A stretch of DNA of 64,000 nt from Carettochelys insculpta (GCF_033958435.1 NC_134138.1:268003798-268067797), one strand, 5' to 3'. Numbered from the stretch's first letter, positions 23,853 through 38,049 are shown. Made by a program: numbers and translations. Notes: generated from the letters alone by a model not told the origin.

Positions 23853-24425
23853 CTAAAAAGTCAGCACTATGGTCCTGTAACTATGGACCTTCAAAAACCT
23901 GTCCCCAAGTATACATTTTGTGGGCTGATACAGAGCTAGCCCTCAGACAGTGGCAGATTTACTACGTGCTAATAGTTGAGTTCCTTTTTAGAGTCCCAGC
24001 TTGAACATTCCAAACCTGTAATTTTGCACCCATTAAATGAATTAATTATTTAATTGGCTTCTATTTCAATGTGTTACTGGTTTTCAAGAGATAAAACTAA
24101 ATTGTACCGATGGTGGCAGAGGAAACCAGACTCCTCAGGTTATTCAAAGAATTATATAACGTGATCTGAGACAGTATAGCCTACCCTGATTTCCATACCA
24201 GTGTGTTTCAGTCGTGAAATGGAGAACCAATTTTTTAGTAGGAAGAAGCCCATTTGCACACATAACCTTGTGCATACAATTTTGTGCCTAATTTCTGCAT
24301 ACAGTTCGTGAGACTTGTGCATCCTATTATAGCAAATGTATGAAAGAATAAGCACTTAGTTGACCTGTCCATTGGTACACTCTGTGGTTACAATGGTGCA
24401 TGAAAGTTGTAAGTTACTTCTCAGA

Positions 24426-24887
24426 GGCTGTTTCTACACATGCCACTTGTTCCAAAAGCGGCATGCTAATAAACGTCCTGGAAAATGCTAATGAGGTGCG
24501 GTTGTAAATTTCTAGCGCTTCATCAGAATATGATCACATGATTTGGAGTCCGGAACAAGCTCTTACGGATTCCAAAACATCATGTAAAAGCGCGGCCCCC
24601 AAGGGATCTCCTGGAAGGAAATCCTCCTTCTGGAAGCCCCTTCTTCCTGAAAATGGAAAATTTTCAGGAAGAAGGGGCTTCTGGAAGGAAGATTTCCTTC
24701 TGGGAGATCCCCGGGGGCCACACTTCTACATGCTGTTTTGGAGACCAGAAGAGCTTGTTCTGGACTCCGAATCATTTGACCATATGCTAATGAGGTGCCA
24801 GAAATTTACATCCATGCCTTATTAGCATTTTCTGGGCTGTTTATTAGCATGCCGCTTTCAGTACAAGTGGCATGTGTAGAAACAGCC
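24426..24887. mobile_element. 462-bp near-perfect palindromic MITE
   Basis: GGCTGTTTCTACACATGCCA at the left is mirrored by GGCATGTGTAGAAACAGCC at the right, and the two halves continue as inverted repeats of about 230 bp to a centre near 24658 (CCTGAAAATGGAAAATTTTC). Flanked by AGA on both sides (24423-24425, 24888-24890). Confidence 0.88.
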
Positions 24888-25089
24888 AGATAGTTTTTGC
24901 ACCTTAGTGCCTCCTTGACTGAAAATTTTCTTGTGGAGAACACTTCTAGGTGTGTGAGTACAATTTTGCCTGTGTGTCCATTTCATTCTTGGTCATTGTT
25001 GAAAGCATCAAGAAGCATGCCAAGGGAAGTGATGTTTTTTTGTACAGTGGAAACCACTTTCCTTTGAGCATGACTGAACCTGGACTACA

Positions 25090-25370
25090 GTAGGGATCAA
25101 AGACAATCACAGATATGCAATTCTAGCCATGCTATTTGCATAGCTAGAGTTGTCATATCAGGATCAACTTTCTTCCCTTGTGTAAATCGGGGATCTTCGG
25201 GCTCCCACCAACGTCCCTTACTCCGCACATCAGCGTGGAGTATCAGGGTCAATGGCTGAGCCCGGAGAGATCAATTTTGCTGTGTCTCCACATATGCAGC
25301 AAAATTGATCCCTGGAAAATTGATTGCCATGCACCAACCCCGCTGTAAGTATAGATATATGCTGGGATTA
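25090..25370 (+). mobile_element. MITE, AGATATGCAATTCTAGC family
   Basis: Shares CAGATATGCAATTCTAGCCA with the reverse complement of 16156-16452 and carries GATCAATTTTGCTGTGTC with GCAAAATTGATCC as an internal inverted repeat. Ends not exactly resolved. Confidence 0.5.
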
Positions 25371-25836
25371 CCACCTCATTTTGCACAAACCACCATCTAT
25401 TGATTGAGATTTAAACAAGTTACTTAGAGCTTCTTTCTCCCATTTACCATCTGCCCTCCTGTCCTGCCCCAAGCCGTCATCTCATTATTGACATCCTAAA
25501 AATTCATTGCAGTAACTGATGGTTCTTAACCATTTATTCTGAGTCTAATCACCACCAATTTTCTCCTATGTTCAATTACTGACTTTGTCTGCACAATGAG
25601 CTAGTGCCTAGAAAGCCATGACATGAATTTACAGCACATCACCTTGCCCCTCACTAATTTGCCATGTAGGCTTTGTGCACTAAAATTTCTGCAGGGCAAT
25701 TCAACGTGCACCTGTTTCACACAGATAGACTAGCATGCTGCTCCCTACTACAGAGTCACACGCTGGTTTGTCACACAATAACTCACTACATAGGCAAACC
25801 AATGTATCATTGCAATTGGATGACTGGTTTATTTCA

Positions 25837-26022
<186 letters not shown>

Positions 26023-29000
26023 CTAGTCTCATTACAGGTGGCTTCAGTGTGGAGGAACTGGTTTTCCCGCAGCTGAGACAGCCTGATTTCAGTTGGAAGC
26101 TACAAGCATAGAAACATGCAGGCAAGCTGTTCCATCTCATATGAAAGTTCAAAATACATAGAAATATATTTAAGGTTGAATGCTTTCAGTGCTCAGAGAA
26201 GTTCCAGCCTGAAGAGGTGAACTGAGGCTTGGTTCTCCATCTACAACAATAAATAAGGTTCCTCTTATCTGGATCATTATCTGGAGAACTTCTGAGATGC
26301 TGGAACAGATACTCAACTGGTATAGAGTGATGTCGCTCCCTTGAACCTCCGGGCTCTATGCTGATTTATAGCAGCTGAGGATCTGGCTCAATAGTTTTAT
26401 GTGACCTAAGCTGTCAACTCTTCAGCCTACATTTCCATGCATTCCCTTGGACTAATGAACCTTTAATCTAAGGGCCCAATCTTTTAGCCCACTCACCAGG
26501 GATGCCTCAGCTGTCATAACCACTCCAAGAAAAGTCACTACCTACACTGCTGCCATGTATTTTTGTTTCTCTCCAGAAAGCTTTTAGTTTGTGCATCTTG
26601 CAATTCTCCTATTACATAGCGTGCCACAAGGAAAACATTCTCTTATTAAATTTCGTAACTCCTTATAAATATGTTTTTCTAAAACACTATGCCACACAGA
26701 AACAAATTACCTTAATTACAACTAACACTACCATTTAGTAAAGTAACCATGGACAGAGTAAGTTGGAAAGGGTACCAGATCCATCTAACAGGCAGGAAAA
26801 GAGAAACACAGCAAAACTTGCATGCCTTTTTTCACACAGTTGTTCCAGCAGCAATCATCAATCCAGATCATAAGTAAAGAGTCCAATAAGACTCTTAAAG
26901 CTCCTTGTAGACATGGTTAGAAATGGCTACAATAATGAGGCTTTGTGAAGGCATTTTAATCCCAGAACAATTTCCAAGCAGTGGTTTTGAACATAGAAGC
27001 AGGCTCCACATTGGACTTAGTGAATTTGAAACTCTGCCTGTGAAAAAGGGGAATCAAATATCTCTAACTTGTCTATAATCAGGGCTATTAATCATGAACA
27101 TCCCGTGAGTTGATCCTGTAAAATTCTTTTTCACCAGTCATGCAGAGGAACAAACATGCCGAACAAATGTGGCGTGTCGCGTGACAGATTAAAATGACTC
27201 CCCACCACGCTCCATTATACAATAGGGTGTTTCAACCACAATTATTTTTAGCACAATATTTAGCAGAAGAAAATATAAATAGACACCAAAATAAAAAGCA
27301 ATAATAAAAATGAAATATCTTATAACAAAACAATCATAAGCAAATCAAAGTAACTCTTTCAATTCAAGCCAAAATTAGAATAGATTCAAAGTCAGTCATG
27401 TGATGATGATGTGGGAGGGGAAAATGTCACAGTACAAAATATTGTTTCCTGAACAGAACAGCTGTGTATATGGCATAGATCATATCTTTATATTACAAAC
27501 TAGAATGTGATCTCTGGGTTCAGATAATTCTTCAGTGCATTGTGCAAATCTCTTCTAGCATCAAACAGCAATATTAAGAACTCAACAACACTTTAAGAAG
27601 CTTAATCTATTACCATTCATCCAGCAGAAGTTTTGAAATAAATTTACTTTGAAAAAAAAAAAAAAGGAATACTGAAGCTTTGTGAAATTCATCCCTATCT
27701 ATCTCTATATGGGACTTCAGATGAAGGTAGTAACCCTCCACCTCATAGTTCACATTTTATTAACCATGCAAATAAAAATATAACCTGTGATTCTGTGTGT
27801 TTTACTAGAGCTCTGCTGATTTATGCCTCCTGAAGATCTAGTCATATGCACTATACTACATGAAGAAAAGCAGACACATTTCGATTATTTTGTCCACAGT
27901 TTAAGAAAAAGTGCCTCCTTCCTGAGGTCTCCTACACTGATTCCCACAGCTCCTGCATTACTCCAATTATATCCATACAGGTTTGAGAAAGAGGAAAAAA
28001 GAGGTAAAAATGCAGCTGTTCTCTTTTCTAAAGTCTATGTGGTTCCTCTGAATTTGTGGTCTGACCACTTCCCCTGCACAAGGTGAACTTTCAAGTAAGT
28101 CTCCGATCCCACTTGACAGATACGCACTAGGTTTCTGTCCTTGATGTCATACTGCAGAACCCAACAGTTGCCATGGTATGCTTAGGACACTTTTCCAGTG
28201 TTCTGAGGAACCAATCTTCTTGATTCTAAAGACATATTCATTTTGCCTACTTTGGGGCAGAATGCCCAGGCATGACACGAGAAGGTTTTGTAAGGCTCAT
28301 ACCTTCCCCCCCACCCCGCAACCAAGGAATACTAACCCCAAGCAAAAATCAGATTTATTTTGTTTTTGTTTTTGGGTTTTTTGTTTGTTTGCTTGATTCT
28401 TTGTTTTTTATCAAAGGATGGAAAGGCTTTCTTCTGAAAACAATCCCAAGTGGTCCCACGTGGGTTGTGTCACTCTGTTCTTCTTTATTGCAAACATCTG
28501 AAGAGAGCAGATGTTTCAGGATATCAAGTTTCATTATCTTGGGGCCCAGCCTTGCTTCTAATGAAGTCAATGGAAGTTTTGCAATGACTTCAAGTGACCA
28601 CGACTTTTGTCACCAAATACAGCACAAATAAAATATTTCTGGAATACTTTTCCTCAAGACCATCTTCAATCAGTTATGAATAGGTGACGGTCTGGGGCTA
28701 AAGAGGAAAATATTGGAGATGTTGGCCATTCACACCAAATCTCAGTGAAACCTCGTGATGTTGTGAGATTGGATTGTACAGCCACTAAAAGGCCCACCTC
28801 CGATTCACTGCCTCCATCACTGGCTAGGGTGACTTCTTTTTGAGTGAAAGGGAACTGAACCAGCTACTCATATGTACATGAGATGGTTTGCTAAGAGGGC
28901 TGCCCATTTTCTCTTTTGGAAAGCTCTAGGATTGGTGCTGTAACCCTTCCTGGTGCTGAAAGGAGTGACAGAAACTCTGCCAATAACTCCTGTTATTAAT

Positions 29001-29974
29001 ACACTATGAATTTGTGCCTCTATCTCCCTGCAATATGGCAAATTTCCCCACTAACATAAGATGACCAGACAGGTATATCATAGATTGCTAATAAAAAAAT
29101 AGAATCTTGCATGATCATGGAGTATACGTACACCTACGATAACAGGGACTGCAGCAGTTTTCAAATCTGGAAGTTTTTGGAAGTGCAAGGCTCTGTACTT
29201 GAACTAAAGAAATCTATTAATCAACATCTGTAGTAGCTTTTCATCCAAAGCAGACAAAGACCTATACTTTCCTAGCATAGGTTACACTTGCTCACACCTG
29301 CAATTCCCAGTGGTCTTACTGTAGAGAAACTCCCACTGCATAGGAAAGAAGAAATTTGCAAGTGGCTGTTTCCTCTGAGGAAGTCAGAGGGGATTTATTA
29401 GCTGGAAGGGCCCATATTTCAGATTATCCTTTTGGAAAAATCTCTATTTCTTCTGAGGTACTTTATTTTAAAGGAATCTCAGGATTTTACTCCGGATGTT
29501 ACTTCTTCTCCTTTGGATTTTCTGGAAGCCTTTTTAGGCTTTATAGCTCCTGGAGAATTGGGTCTGACAGGATTTCACTCTGACTGGCAACAACAAGAAA
29601 CTGCATTAATATAACATCCTTCACAGGGTGCTGCACTATTAATCACAATACAATTACAGTGTCATTGATTAAGAACAGTTAAAAGCATCAATCTACCCAT
29701 CCATCCATCAGGCCATAATCACCATAGTTTGTTGGCACTAGAACAGAAAATTAAAGGACCTAAAAATAGGCCTCATTTTAAATAATGACACATATTGGGC
29801 ATTCCACGTAGGTAGCTGAGGGGCATAATTACAAAATGCTCTGCCTCAAGACTTTAATCTGGACAAATCAAGTAACCTGATGATCCAGACTATTATGAAC
29901 TACTAGGGCTCTACAGTGAAAGAAAGTTGAACTCCTGAATGTTGGATCTCAGTATTTCAGAATCTGAAAATGTA

Positions 29975-30488
29975 AAGTAAACCCTTGATTTACGTGGCAG
30001 TTGCATCCTGGGCCACCTCCTCGTAAATTAAATTTTGTGTAAATTGGGTGGGGGAGGGTTGGGGAGATCCCCAGAATTTCCCTGGGTGGGGGAAGTGGGC
30101 AACTGGAGCTGAGGCTCTAGCCGGTGGCTCTGGCTCCCCCTTTGGGAAGGCGGGGCTTAGGTTAGGGGAGGGTGAAGGTGCCTCCTGCTCTAGCCACCAG
30201 TCATGGGAAGCCACCATGGCACCCCGCCACCCCTCCAGCCGTGGCAGGCTTGCCCCTAGGGTTGCTCCAGAGACAGCAGCTCCAGCCCTGCCTGCCCCTC
30301 TCTGCCCCCAGCATTCCAGCACCAGGCAGCTGCAAAGCAGGAGCTGCCTCCTCAGGAGCTCCTGAAACAGCCAGCAGTGCAGGGATAAGTGGAGAGATGG
30401 GGTACAATAAAGTAGGGTCCCCCTGGACTTGACTCGCATTAATATGGAGACTGCGTAAGTTGAGTCCACACAAAGTGAGGGTCTACTG
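29975..30488. mobile_element. Tigger-like non-autonomous element
   Basis: Left end AAGTAAACCCTTGATTTACG and right end GTGAGGGTCTACTG are imperfect inverted repeats flanked by TA (29973-29974, 30489-30490), typical of Tigger/pogo-derived elements. The GC-rich centre produces overlapping frames up to 199 aa that match no family. Confidence 0.7.
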
Positions 30489-32809
30489 TACAAAGAGTTC
30501 CCGCACTCTCTTAGCAGGTAGCAATTCATAGCTTCTAATATAGTCACCCTTGAAGTCTCTAAGTATATGAGGAGCAGTGCAAAAGTCATTCCTCAAAACT
30601 CTCCTATACAGCCAAAGCCCAACTCCAGACACATGATGGTTTATAAACATATAGCAAAACTTGGAGACAAACAGAAAAGTACAAACTGGACTGTTTAAAT
30701 TAAAAGAACTATAATAAGGACTCTTCAGAGTGCCCTTAAATGTTGTGGCTTCGAATAACACTAAGCTGAAACATTCTGAAAATGAGAGGAAATATTTATA
30801 GCTGAAATCACTGAAATAAAATGGAATTGGTAAAGTTTAATAGAAGGAACACCCCTGTAACACCACAGCTGGGGGAAAAGCCCAAGTCTAATAGGAATAG
30901 GAGGAGACTACTGGACTTCCTAGGGTTATTTAGGCATGAAGCCAAATAAGGAGTGGAAGGGAGGATTGCTGAACTTACTAAATTTTCACATCAATTATTT
31001 TTGCTGGTCTAGTAGAAGATATGTGCCCTGAGAGGTTCTGGCAGCTTAAGCAAACAGCTGAAGTCTGGGTATCACCCAGAGGGGCCTGCATATAGGCTCA
31101 GATTGCCCACTGACCTGTGAATGCTCACTAGTTTGCAACAGCAAAACACATTCCAAAAAATCCCATTAGCGTTCAGTTTAGGCCCATGTAAAGCGTATGC
31201 TCTGAGAGGCGGGTCATAGCCAAACCTACACAATCATGCCAATGGGAATAAAAGCTGCCTCTGTTTCAGGCACACAGAAGTAAACAGGCATTGCATGCCC
31301 ACAACTGTCCTCTCAAGGTGATGGGTGGGGAGTGGGCACTTTTGGCTCCATTCCCAATGCACAAACAGCACAGAGAAGTTGGATGCTAACTACCATTAGT
31401 GTGGACTAGTAGCAGACTTCTCCACCTCTGAAGCAACAGGGAAGCTTCTGTGCTGTTGCTTGGGCAGCACGGCATTTCACTATCCCTTAAGGAGTACCAA
31501 TAGTAAACTTGTAACCTAGACCCCCTTGGTGTAGCTGATGAACCCGCTGCGGCCTGGACCAACAGAGCTGGCTACTTTACCTGATGTGTCATTGGCTCAT
31601 GCTTTCAGAGCAAGAAGTCATAGGTTCATTCCTTGATGCCAATGACTCTCTCATGAGTGTGGCATTATAAAGACACAACATAACCTGGAGCACGGATAAC
31701 GAAATGTGCACCCTGCAAGCAGTAGCATTTTTTTCCTCAGGATTGTGTGCATACTTTCTTGTGTTTCTTTACACTGAAGTGAAGCACAATTCTGCCACAA
31801 ACCCACGATTCAGATTCTAGTATGATGTGAACCAGCAAATAGTAGATGAAGAGTATGGCACTTACATCATAACTTAGTTAAATTCATGTCAAGCAGGCTA
31901 TATGCTACCAGGACCTGTAATATGTTTATTAGTGCTCTTCATTAAATTATTGCTAATTGCATTGTGAGTGTCAATAGTGAAAACAATGCATCTAGTTTGA
32001 TATAAAATGACATGATATTTAATAGAGTTTTAAGATGCCACAGGTTTAAGGAAACACAGGAATTCTGTCTTTGCTTTGTCAGCGTTTCTAGCCTTTACCT
32101 CACGTCACTCAAATCCTACCATAGGGATCACTTCTATCAGATGCCGCACACACCAGTTCCAATACAACAAAGTCTTCAAGGGTATTTCATTTTAAGTACG
32201 AAGAGTCCCATTGACTTCAGTGCAACGACTCACACTTAAAGTTAAGCACTTAAAGTTGTTGATTTGGGGCCAGTGTGCTCAGTACTTTCCACGACTAAGC
32301 CCTCATACACCTCCACCTTTTCTCCCAGGCTTCCTTTAAGCATGGTGAATACTTCATGATAAGATCCCCACACCCGCTTCCTTATCCTCCTTAAGATTCA
32401 CCTCTGAAGAGATGTCCAGTAGACCCAGTTTGATGATCCTGGCCAAGCAGGCAATGAGCTGTAGATATTCCTTTCCCCTTTCCTTTCCATCCCTTCCCCT
32501 GTATAAATAACAAAGCTCAAATGAGCCTAATCTTCACCAGGTTCATTTGCTGGCAACCTGTATCACTAATCACTACTCTTTGTTTGTTTGCCTTTTGAAT
32601 AGTGAACCCTTCAGGCCAAGGGATTTCTCTTCTTTATATCTGTACTACATCCAGCTCAATGGGGTTTTAATGCCAAATGGAATTTTTGGATGGTACAATA
32701 ATACATAATCAATAATAATAATAAATGGGGGCTTATTAATTTCAGGCAAACCACATCTCTAGCTGTTATAGCCATGAGCAGCAGAATAAAACAAATGACC
32801 ATGGCACTG

Positions 32810-33165
32810 CATTTAGCCATACTGAGTGGAAATGTGATAATGGGCCACACCCTCCCTAACTGAATTGACCAGATTTCTCCTCTCTTGACGTTCATAACTC
32901 CACTTTTGCTGCTGATAATGGCCCACATCCTTCGTGCCTGAACTGACCTTGTCAACTCTGGTCCTCCTCTTGACTGGAACTCCTTCCTTTTCATAAGCCT
33001 GTATACTTAGACATGTCGCTGGAACCCCCACTCATGCGTCTGATGAAGTGGGTTTTTGCCCACGAAAGCTTATGCTCCAAAATATCTGCAGGTCTATAAG
33101 GTGCCATAGGACTTCTTGTTGTTTTTGAAGATAGACTAACTCGGTTAGCCCTCTGATACATATTG
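32810..33165 (+). mobile_element. Penelope-like element 3' terminal fragment
   Basis: Co-linear with the tail of the element at 53853-54908: CTTGTCAACTCTGGTCCTCC, CTGATGAAGTGGGTTTTTGC, CCACGAAAGCTTATGCTCCA, AGGTGCCATAGGACTTCTTG and a final AACTCGGTTAGCCCTCTGAT. Only the 3' untranslated part is present. Confidence 0.72.
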
Positions 33166-34912
33166 CCTTCTGTATATCCTCCCTTCAATTCCAGTTTCCA
33201 GCACAGTTAGGACTGAGTTATGTGACACAGCTTCTTTATTGTCAATGGAGCAGCAGCTGTGGGAGAGGATGCTGTGTACTAAACCGTACTTGTGGGCATG
33301 CAAGTTATTCACTTCTCCCAAACTACCAGGTGAGAGATGCAGAATGTGGCAGAGTCATGCAATGTTTGTAAAAAGGAAGAAAATGCACTGGCTCATTCTT
33401 CAGGAGACAGGATGGGGCACATTTACTTACCCGCTTCAGAGGAGTGTGGTGAACATCTGATTGTTTGTGAAGTACTTTGAAATCACTGAATGGAGGATAT
33501 GTAAGTGCAATGGACTATTATTACAGTTGAGGGGCATCAGACAGTAACATCACTATGATACACTGTATATAAGTGCAGTTAATACATCTGCAAGTGACGC
33601 TCATTATTAAAATGCCATTTTTGTCTGCTTGGTAACTGAAAAATACCCAAAGAGGTCACAGATGGAGTTTTATGTGTTGGTATAGATTCCCTTAGTGACA
33701 GAGCAACATAACAAATACCTTTATAAAGATACTTTAAAACAGGATTAGGATTAATCTTATCACTTTCCAAGGTTTTAGGAGGATTTCCATTCTAAATTCC
33801 TTTTATTTATAAACTAAAGTGAGAGAAAGAGAGTTACAAAGTTGTATAGAAATATGCCTCATTCTTTATATGTTATTTTAATGTAGCCTGCTAAGAAAAA
33901 TGAAGGTCACAGTGAGAATAAAGGTAGCTAAAGTTTCTATAGCAACAGTTACTAGGATGCAGTTGCCAAAGGTGCCTTCTTTTTATATCCTGGAGTAGCT
34001 TTAGAGGCCGATTTTTCTTCCCCTTCACTAGCCTTTTTGGCAATATCAGCACAGACATGATGCAAATGTATTTGCATTGTTAGTATGATAGTGCAGACGA
34101 CAGCTCAAGAGCTGAATACACAGTACATGTCATGCAAAAGGGAAAAGCATGTTAAGCAGTCTGACCTAGAGATCTGAAGAGAACACCACTGACTGAAAAA
34201 CCACACTGCTTGGAACACCTGTTTTCTTACTCTTGGTAAAAGTACGATGTGAGTTGGCTAAAAACAAGAATGAACAGAACAGGAGGGGACTTTTTATCTT
34301 TTCCTACCCCGCTTGTTTACTTTGTGCATTTGACAGCACTTTGTGTCTAGTCAGTTTCACAGTTTTCCTTGGCAGACAATTTTCCCTGTTTGTGTGGCTC
34401 TTTATCACCCCTGAAGGAGAGAGAGAAAAAGAGATCTAAAAAAAGGGAAATATTGTAAAACCACAAAAATTAGGAAAGACTCAAGAATAGGGGTAGAACC
34501 TGAAATACCCCCCTCACTTTTTTGGGGAGGTGCGAGGGAGTAAGGTCTGAAAGAGAAAACTGACAACAATCCAAGCTGATGTTGGCCCCTCTAAATTTGT
34601 GCCTTATTTTGATAAGGAAACACCAGACTTCAGGTTCATAAGCAGGTTTACACAACTGGCAGGTTCTGATCTCAGTGTGAAAAAAAGAGCATGGCCATAA
34701 TGCGACAAAATTAATAATACAGCAGCTTGATGTAACTTGATATAACCCTTCCATTGATAGTCTTCCACCATCACATCTGCTATGGTGTTGTGGTCCAGTG
34801 AAGACAATGGGCACATATCTGGTAAGCTCAGCAGCACAGCAGGTGTTTTCTAGTTGGAAGATCAGCAGAAGACAATTGGTTAAATGAAAAAGATCACTTT
34901 CCCCTTACTTCA

Positions 34913-35162
34913 GAGGGGTAGCCATGTTAATCTGTATCTGCAAAAAAACAACAGGAGTCCTGTGGCACCTTAAAGACTAACAGATGTATTTAAGCACAAG
35001 CTTTTGAGGGTAAAAACCACTCCAGCAGATGCATTGGAGTGGAAATGCAGATATATTTTATTTCGTTTCCACTCCAGTGCAGCTGATTAAGTGAGTTTTA
35101 CCTATGAAAGCTTATACCCAAATAAATCTGCTGGTCTTTAAGGTGCAACAGGACCCCTTGTT
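34913..35162. repeat. Fold-back element built from a Penelope tail
   Basis: Left arm starts AGAGGGGTAGCCATGTTAAT and continues AGGAGTCCTGTGGCACCTTA; right arm ends TCTTTAAGGTGCAACAGGAC then CCCTTGTTG. Central inverted piece CCACTCCAGCAGATGCA / CCACTCCAGTGCAGCTG. Same asymmetric layout as 12360 and 50565, with an extra left-end tail. No clear target duplication. Confidence 0.75.
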
Positions 35163-35169
35163 GTTTTCC

Positions 35170-35545
35170 TCCTTTTTGTTTCAGAAAGGTAGCCATATTT
35201 TTCTGTATTTTCACAAAACAAAGACAGCAGTCCTGTAGCACCTTAAACGCTAACAATATTATTTATTAGGTGATGAGCTCTTGTGGGAAAGACCCTCTTT
35301 TTCAAGTGTGAAGAACATTTCTGTTGATCTCTGCCTCATGTTTTTAACTGCTAACAATAAGGATGAAAAAAAGCAGTCCTGTAGCACCTTAAAGACTAAC
35401 AATATTATTTATTAGGTGAGAAGCTTTTGTGGGAAAATAAGATCTGAAGAAGTGGGTCTTTCCTACAAAAGCTCATCAGCTAATAAATAATATTGTTAGC
35501 CTTTAAGGTGGTAAAGGACTGATTTTTTTCTTCCTTACTGTCATC
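35170..35545. repeat. Tandem/nested fold-back elements of the same family
   Basis: Two left arms (GCAGTCCTGTAGCACCTTAA at 35229 and 35373) share the TAACAATATTATTTATTAGG continuation, and one right arm follows (AGCTCATCAGCTAATAAATA). Outer pieces CATGTTTTTAACTG (35338) and CAGTTAAAAACATG (about 35545) are an exact inverted pair. The order suggests one copy inserted into another or a partial duplication. Confidence 0.6.
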
Positions 35546-38049
35546 AGTTAAAAACATGTAGCTGAGATCAACATACTTGTTTCGGGTGGGTTGTTTTGTA
35601 TCTTTTTAAGTCATGGCCAGCACTTATAATTCTGGTACCACCACCTCTCCTACAGCTCTGCTGCATTAAAGAAAGGTAGGACCCTCAGAGGGGCTGTAGT
35701 CACAGTCACCTGGGTGTGCAAAGTCAGGGGAGGTGTGGTGACTAGGCTACAAAACAGACATCCTACTTAGTTTCCTGTTCAGTCTAAGCCTCACGCTAGC
35801 CCTGCATAGAGGGAATGCATTGGCCAAATCCTGAAGGCTTGACTCCATTTTTAGTCCTTACTCAAACTCCCACTGAATTCATGCTAACTGCCCACCTACA
35901 GTTTATTAGATTTGTTTTCTAAATCCAAAGCACAGGATACAGTGTATATGAACGTTTATTACTGATGTCCAGTTTGTGTGGGTCACAAGGTAGACTAGAG
36001 CAGTAACTGGCCACCAACACTTGTGAGTGGGTTTAATACATGGTCCTCCATCTCAGTGGGCCACACGACTGGCCAGTATTTTCAAAGTACCACGAATCTG
36101 TTGATTCATACTTCATTCCCCAATCCTCCCCTCCATCCCAGAGCCTGACCAGCTGATCTGCAGTAGAAGCAGTAGGAATTGCAGGACTCCGGTGCCCCAA
36201 GTGCAAGAGGCACATGGGATGCAGGCGGAACTCCAGTCAACCACATGCAGCCTAGGGACTGCAGGCTGCTCTTCACTGGACTAGAGAGTCTAATGGGATT
36301 ATCTGTGATTCCATGGTAAGACTGGTACAGTGATCTAGTAGTTCACATTTATTGCTGGCTTGGTGAAATCTAATTATAGGACACACCAGGAGCATGGAGT
36401 GTCTGTTCTGTTTTTGACAGTCTGCCCCGAGGTTGGCAATCAGAGTTGTGAGCCACTCCAGACAGCGTGACTGTAATGATCACGCTAATACACCGAGCCT
36501 CCTGTTTCCCTGTCCCTTTGTTCCTTTCCTTTCACATCAAGTTCAAGTTTCCAGTCCTCCACCTCCATGAGCCTCTGTGTCACCTGCATTCTTATTCTCA
36601 GTTCCAGTTATTCTCACCTCTTTCACTCCACTGCTCCCAAGTTGGCTGGCTAGCACCCTCTGAATCACCCTCCACTCTATTCTGTTTACCCTCTTTCATG
36701 GTTGGACGACTTTCTTGACCAGTGCATCAGTCAACCTCCCTTTCATCATTCAAGTCTTTCCTTAGAATCCATGTCATCTATAGTACCTTTCACAGATAAG
36801 CCAACTGTGTGGACAGTGGGGCCAACAGCCATGTTAGGCCCTCAGGAAAAGTGTGGAGGGAGCCTGGCTCCATGCCACTTGAAAGGGCAGGGCCTTGGGT
36901 AAAAGGGGCAGGGCCAGGGCAGCCTGCCCTCAGAGTCTCCTGGACCATGCTGCTGAGGCACCCCCTGGCCTTCAGAGCCCTGTGGAGCACCTGGCATGAG
37001 GCTCCAGTGATGATTCAGAGGGGACTGCGGCTCTGGAAGATGGAAGTTCCAGGCCTCATGGCAATTGCCACTTTTGTCCCCCTGTCAGTGGCCCTGTGTG
37101 TGGGCAAATATGTCTATCTTGAGGAGTAGCTGGTGACTCACGCCCAGCTCTTGCTCACACTGTAGATGGTGTTAGTACCTATGGGTTGGAGGCTGAACAG
37201 ATGTTATGCAGCAACAGCTGCTTCCACTGGGGAATTCCAAGGGTTGGAGGAAGTGTAGACCTGCAGGTTCCAGTACACTACCACTGGTGCTAAAACACCT
37301 TTTAGCCTATCAGTCTGGGTAAGATATTCCAGATCTTTGATCAAGGTGTCCATTTTGGGAGGGTGGGATGGGGGATTATGGTGGCGTGGACCAGAACACT
37401 GCTTGTTTCCCTTCTGTTCCCTTCCCAGCTGAGAGTGAGAGGAATGTATGTAAGCTGTGTACTTTTCCCTCATTCCCTAACAGTGAGGGGAAGCAGAAGA
37501 AGAGCAAGCAGCTTCCTGATACACACAGCTGTAGCCTCTGCCATTCTGCCCTCCCGAAATGGTGCCCTGGAATGTACCCAATCTTCTCTGGCCGTCTCCA
37601 GACTTTAAAATAAGACGTTTAAAACTGGATGTAATGTCATAGCCTTAGTAAACAGAATAAAAGACTCACCCTACTTTACACAGTCAACCTGTTTAGAAAT
37701 CAGAACAGCCATGTTTGTCCCTATTAATCAGAAGCTAGAGAAAATATAATTGCAAAGTGGAACCAATTTTAATATTTCTGAAGGTGGCCATATTTTGAAA
37801 ATAAAAAACTGGGGTGTTCTTGCAAACCTGGGGGTTAGGGTCATGCATTAGTCTCACAGAAGGAAAGGGATTTTTAAAAACACCATGGTGGTATCACTAC
37901 TTCCAACTTCTGACTGAAAACGTACTTATTTCTCAGTGTGGAGGATTTTTTCTTAGCAACTTAGTGCCTGAATGTGCTTATTATGAAACATTGAAAAAGT
38001 GACACTGACATTCACTTAGAGAAAAAGAATAACTTTGATCTCAACTACA

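Noticed and set aside
29340..29614. Pair of overlapping plus-strand frames resembling a retroviral gene piece
   Set aside because: No recognisable motif in either frame; Ser/Phe-rich frames in AT-rich intron.
29990..30589. 199-aa minus-strand frame
   Set aside because: It spans a Tigger-like element with TA flanks and its GC-rich centre; the frame crosses the element's right end into unrelated intron.
31567..31680. tRNA gene or tRNA-like SINE head (GGTTCATTCC)
   Set aside because: A B-box-like word is present, but I cannot fold a cloverleaf and the rest matches no tRNA; at most an old SINE fragment.
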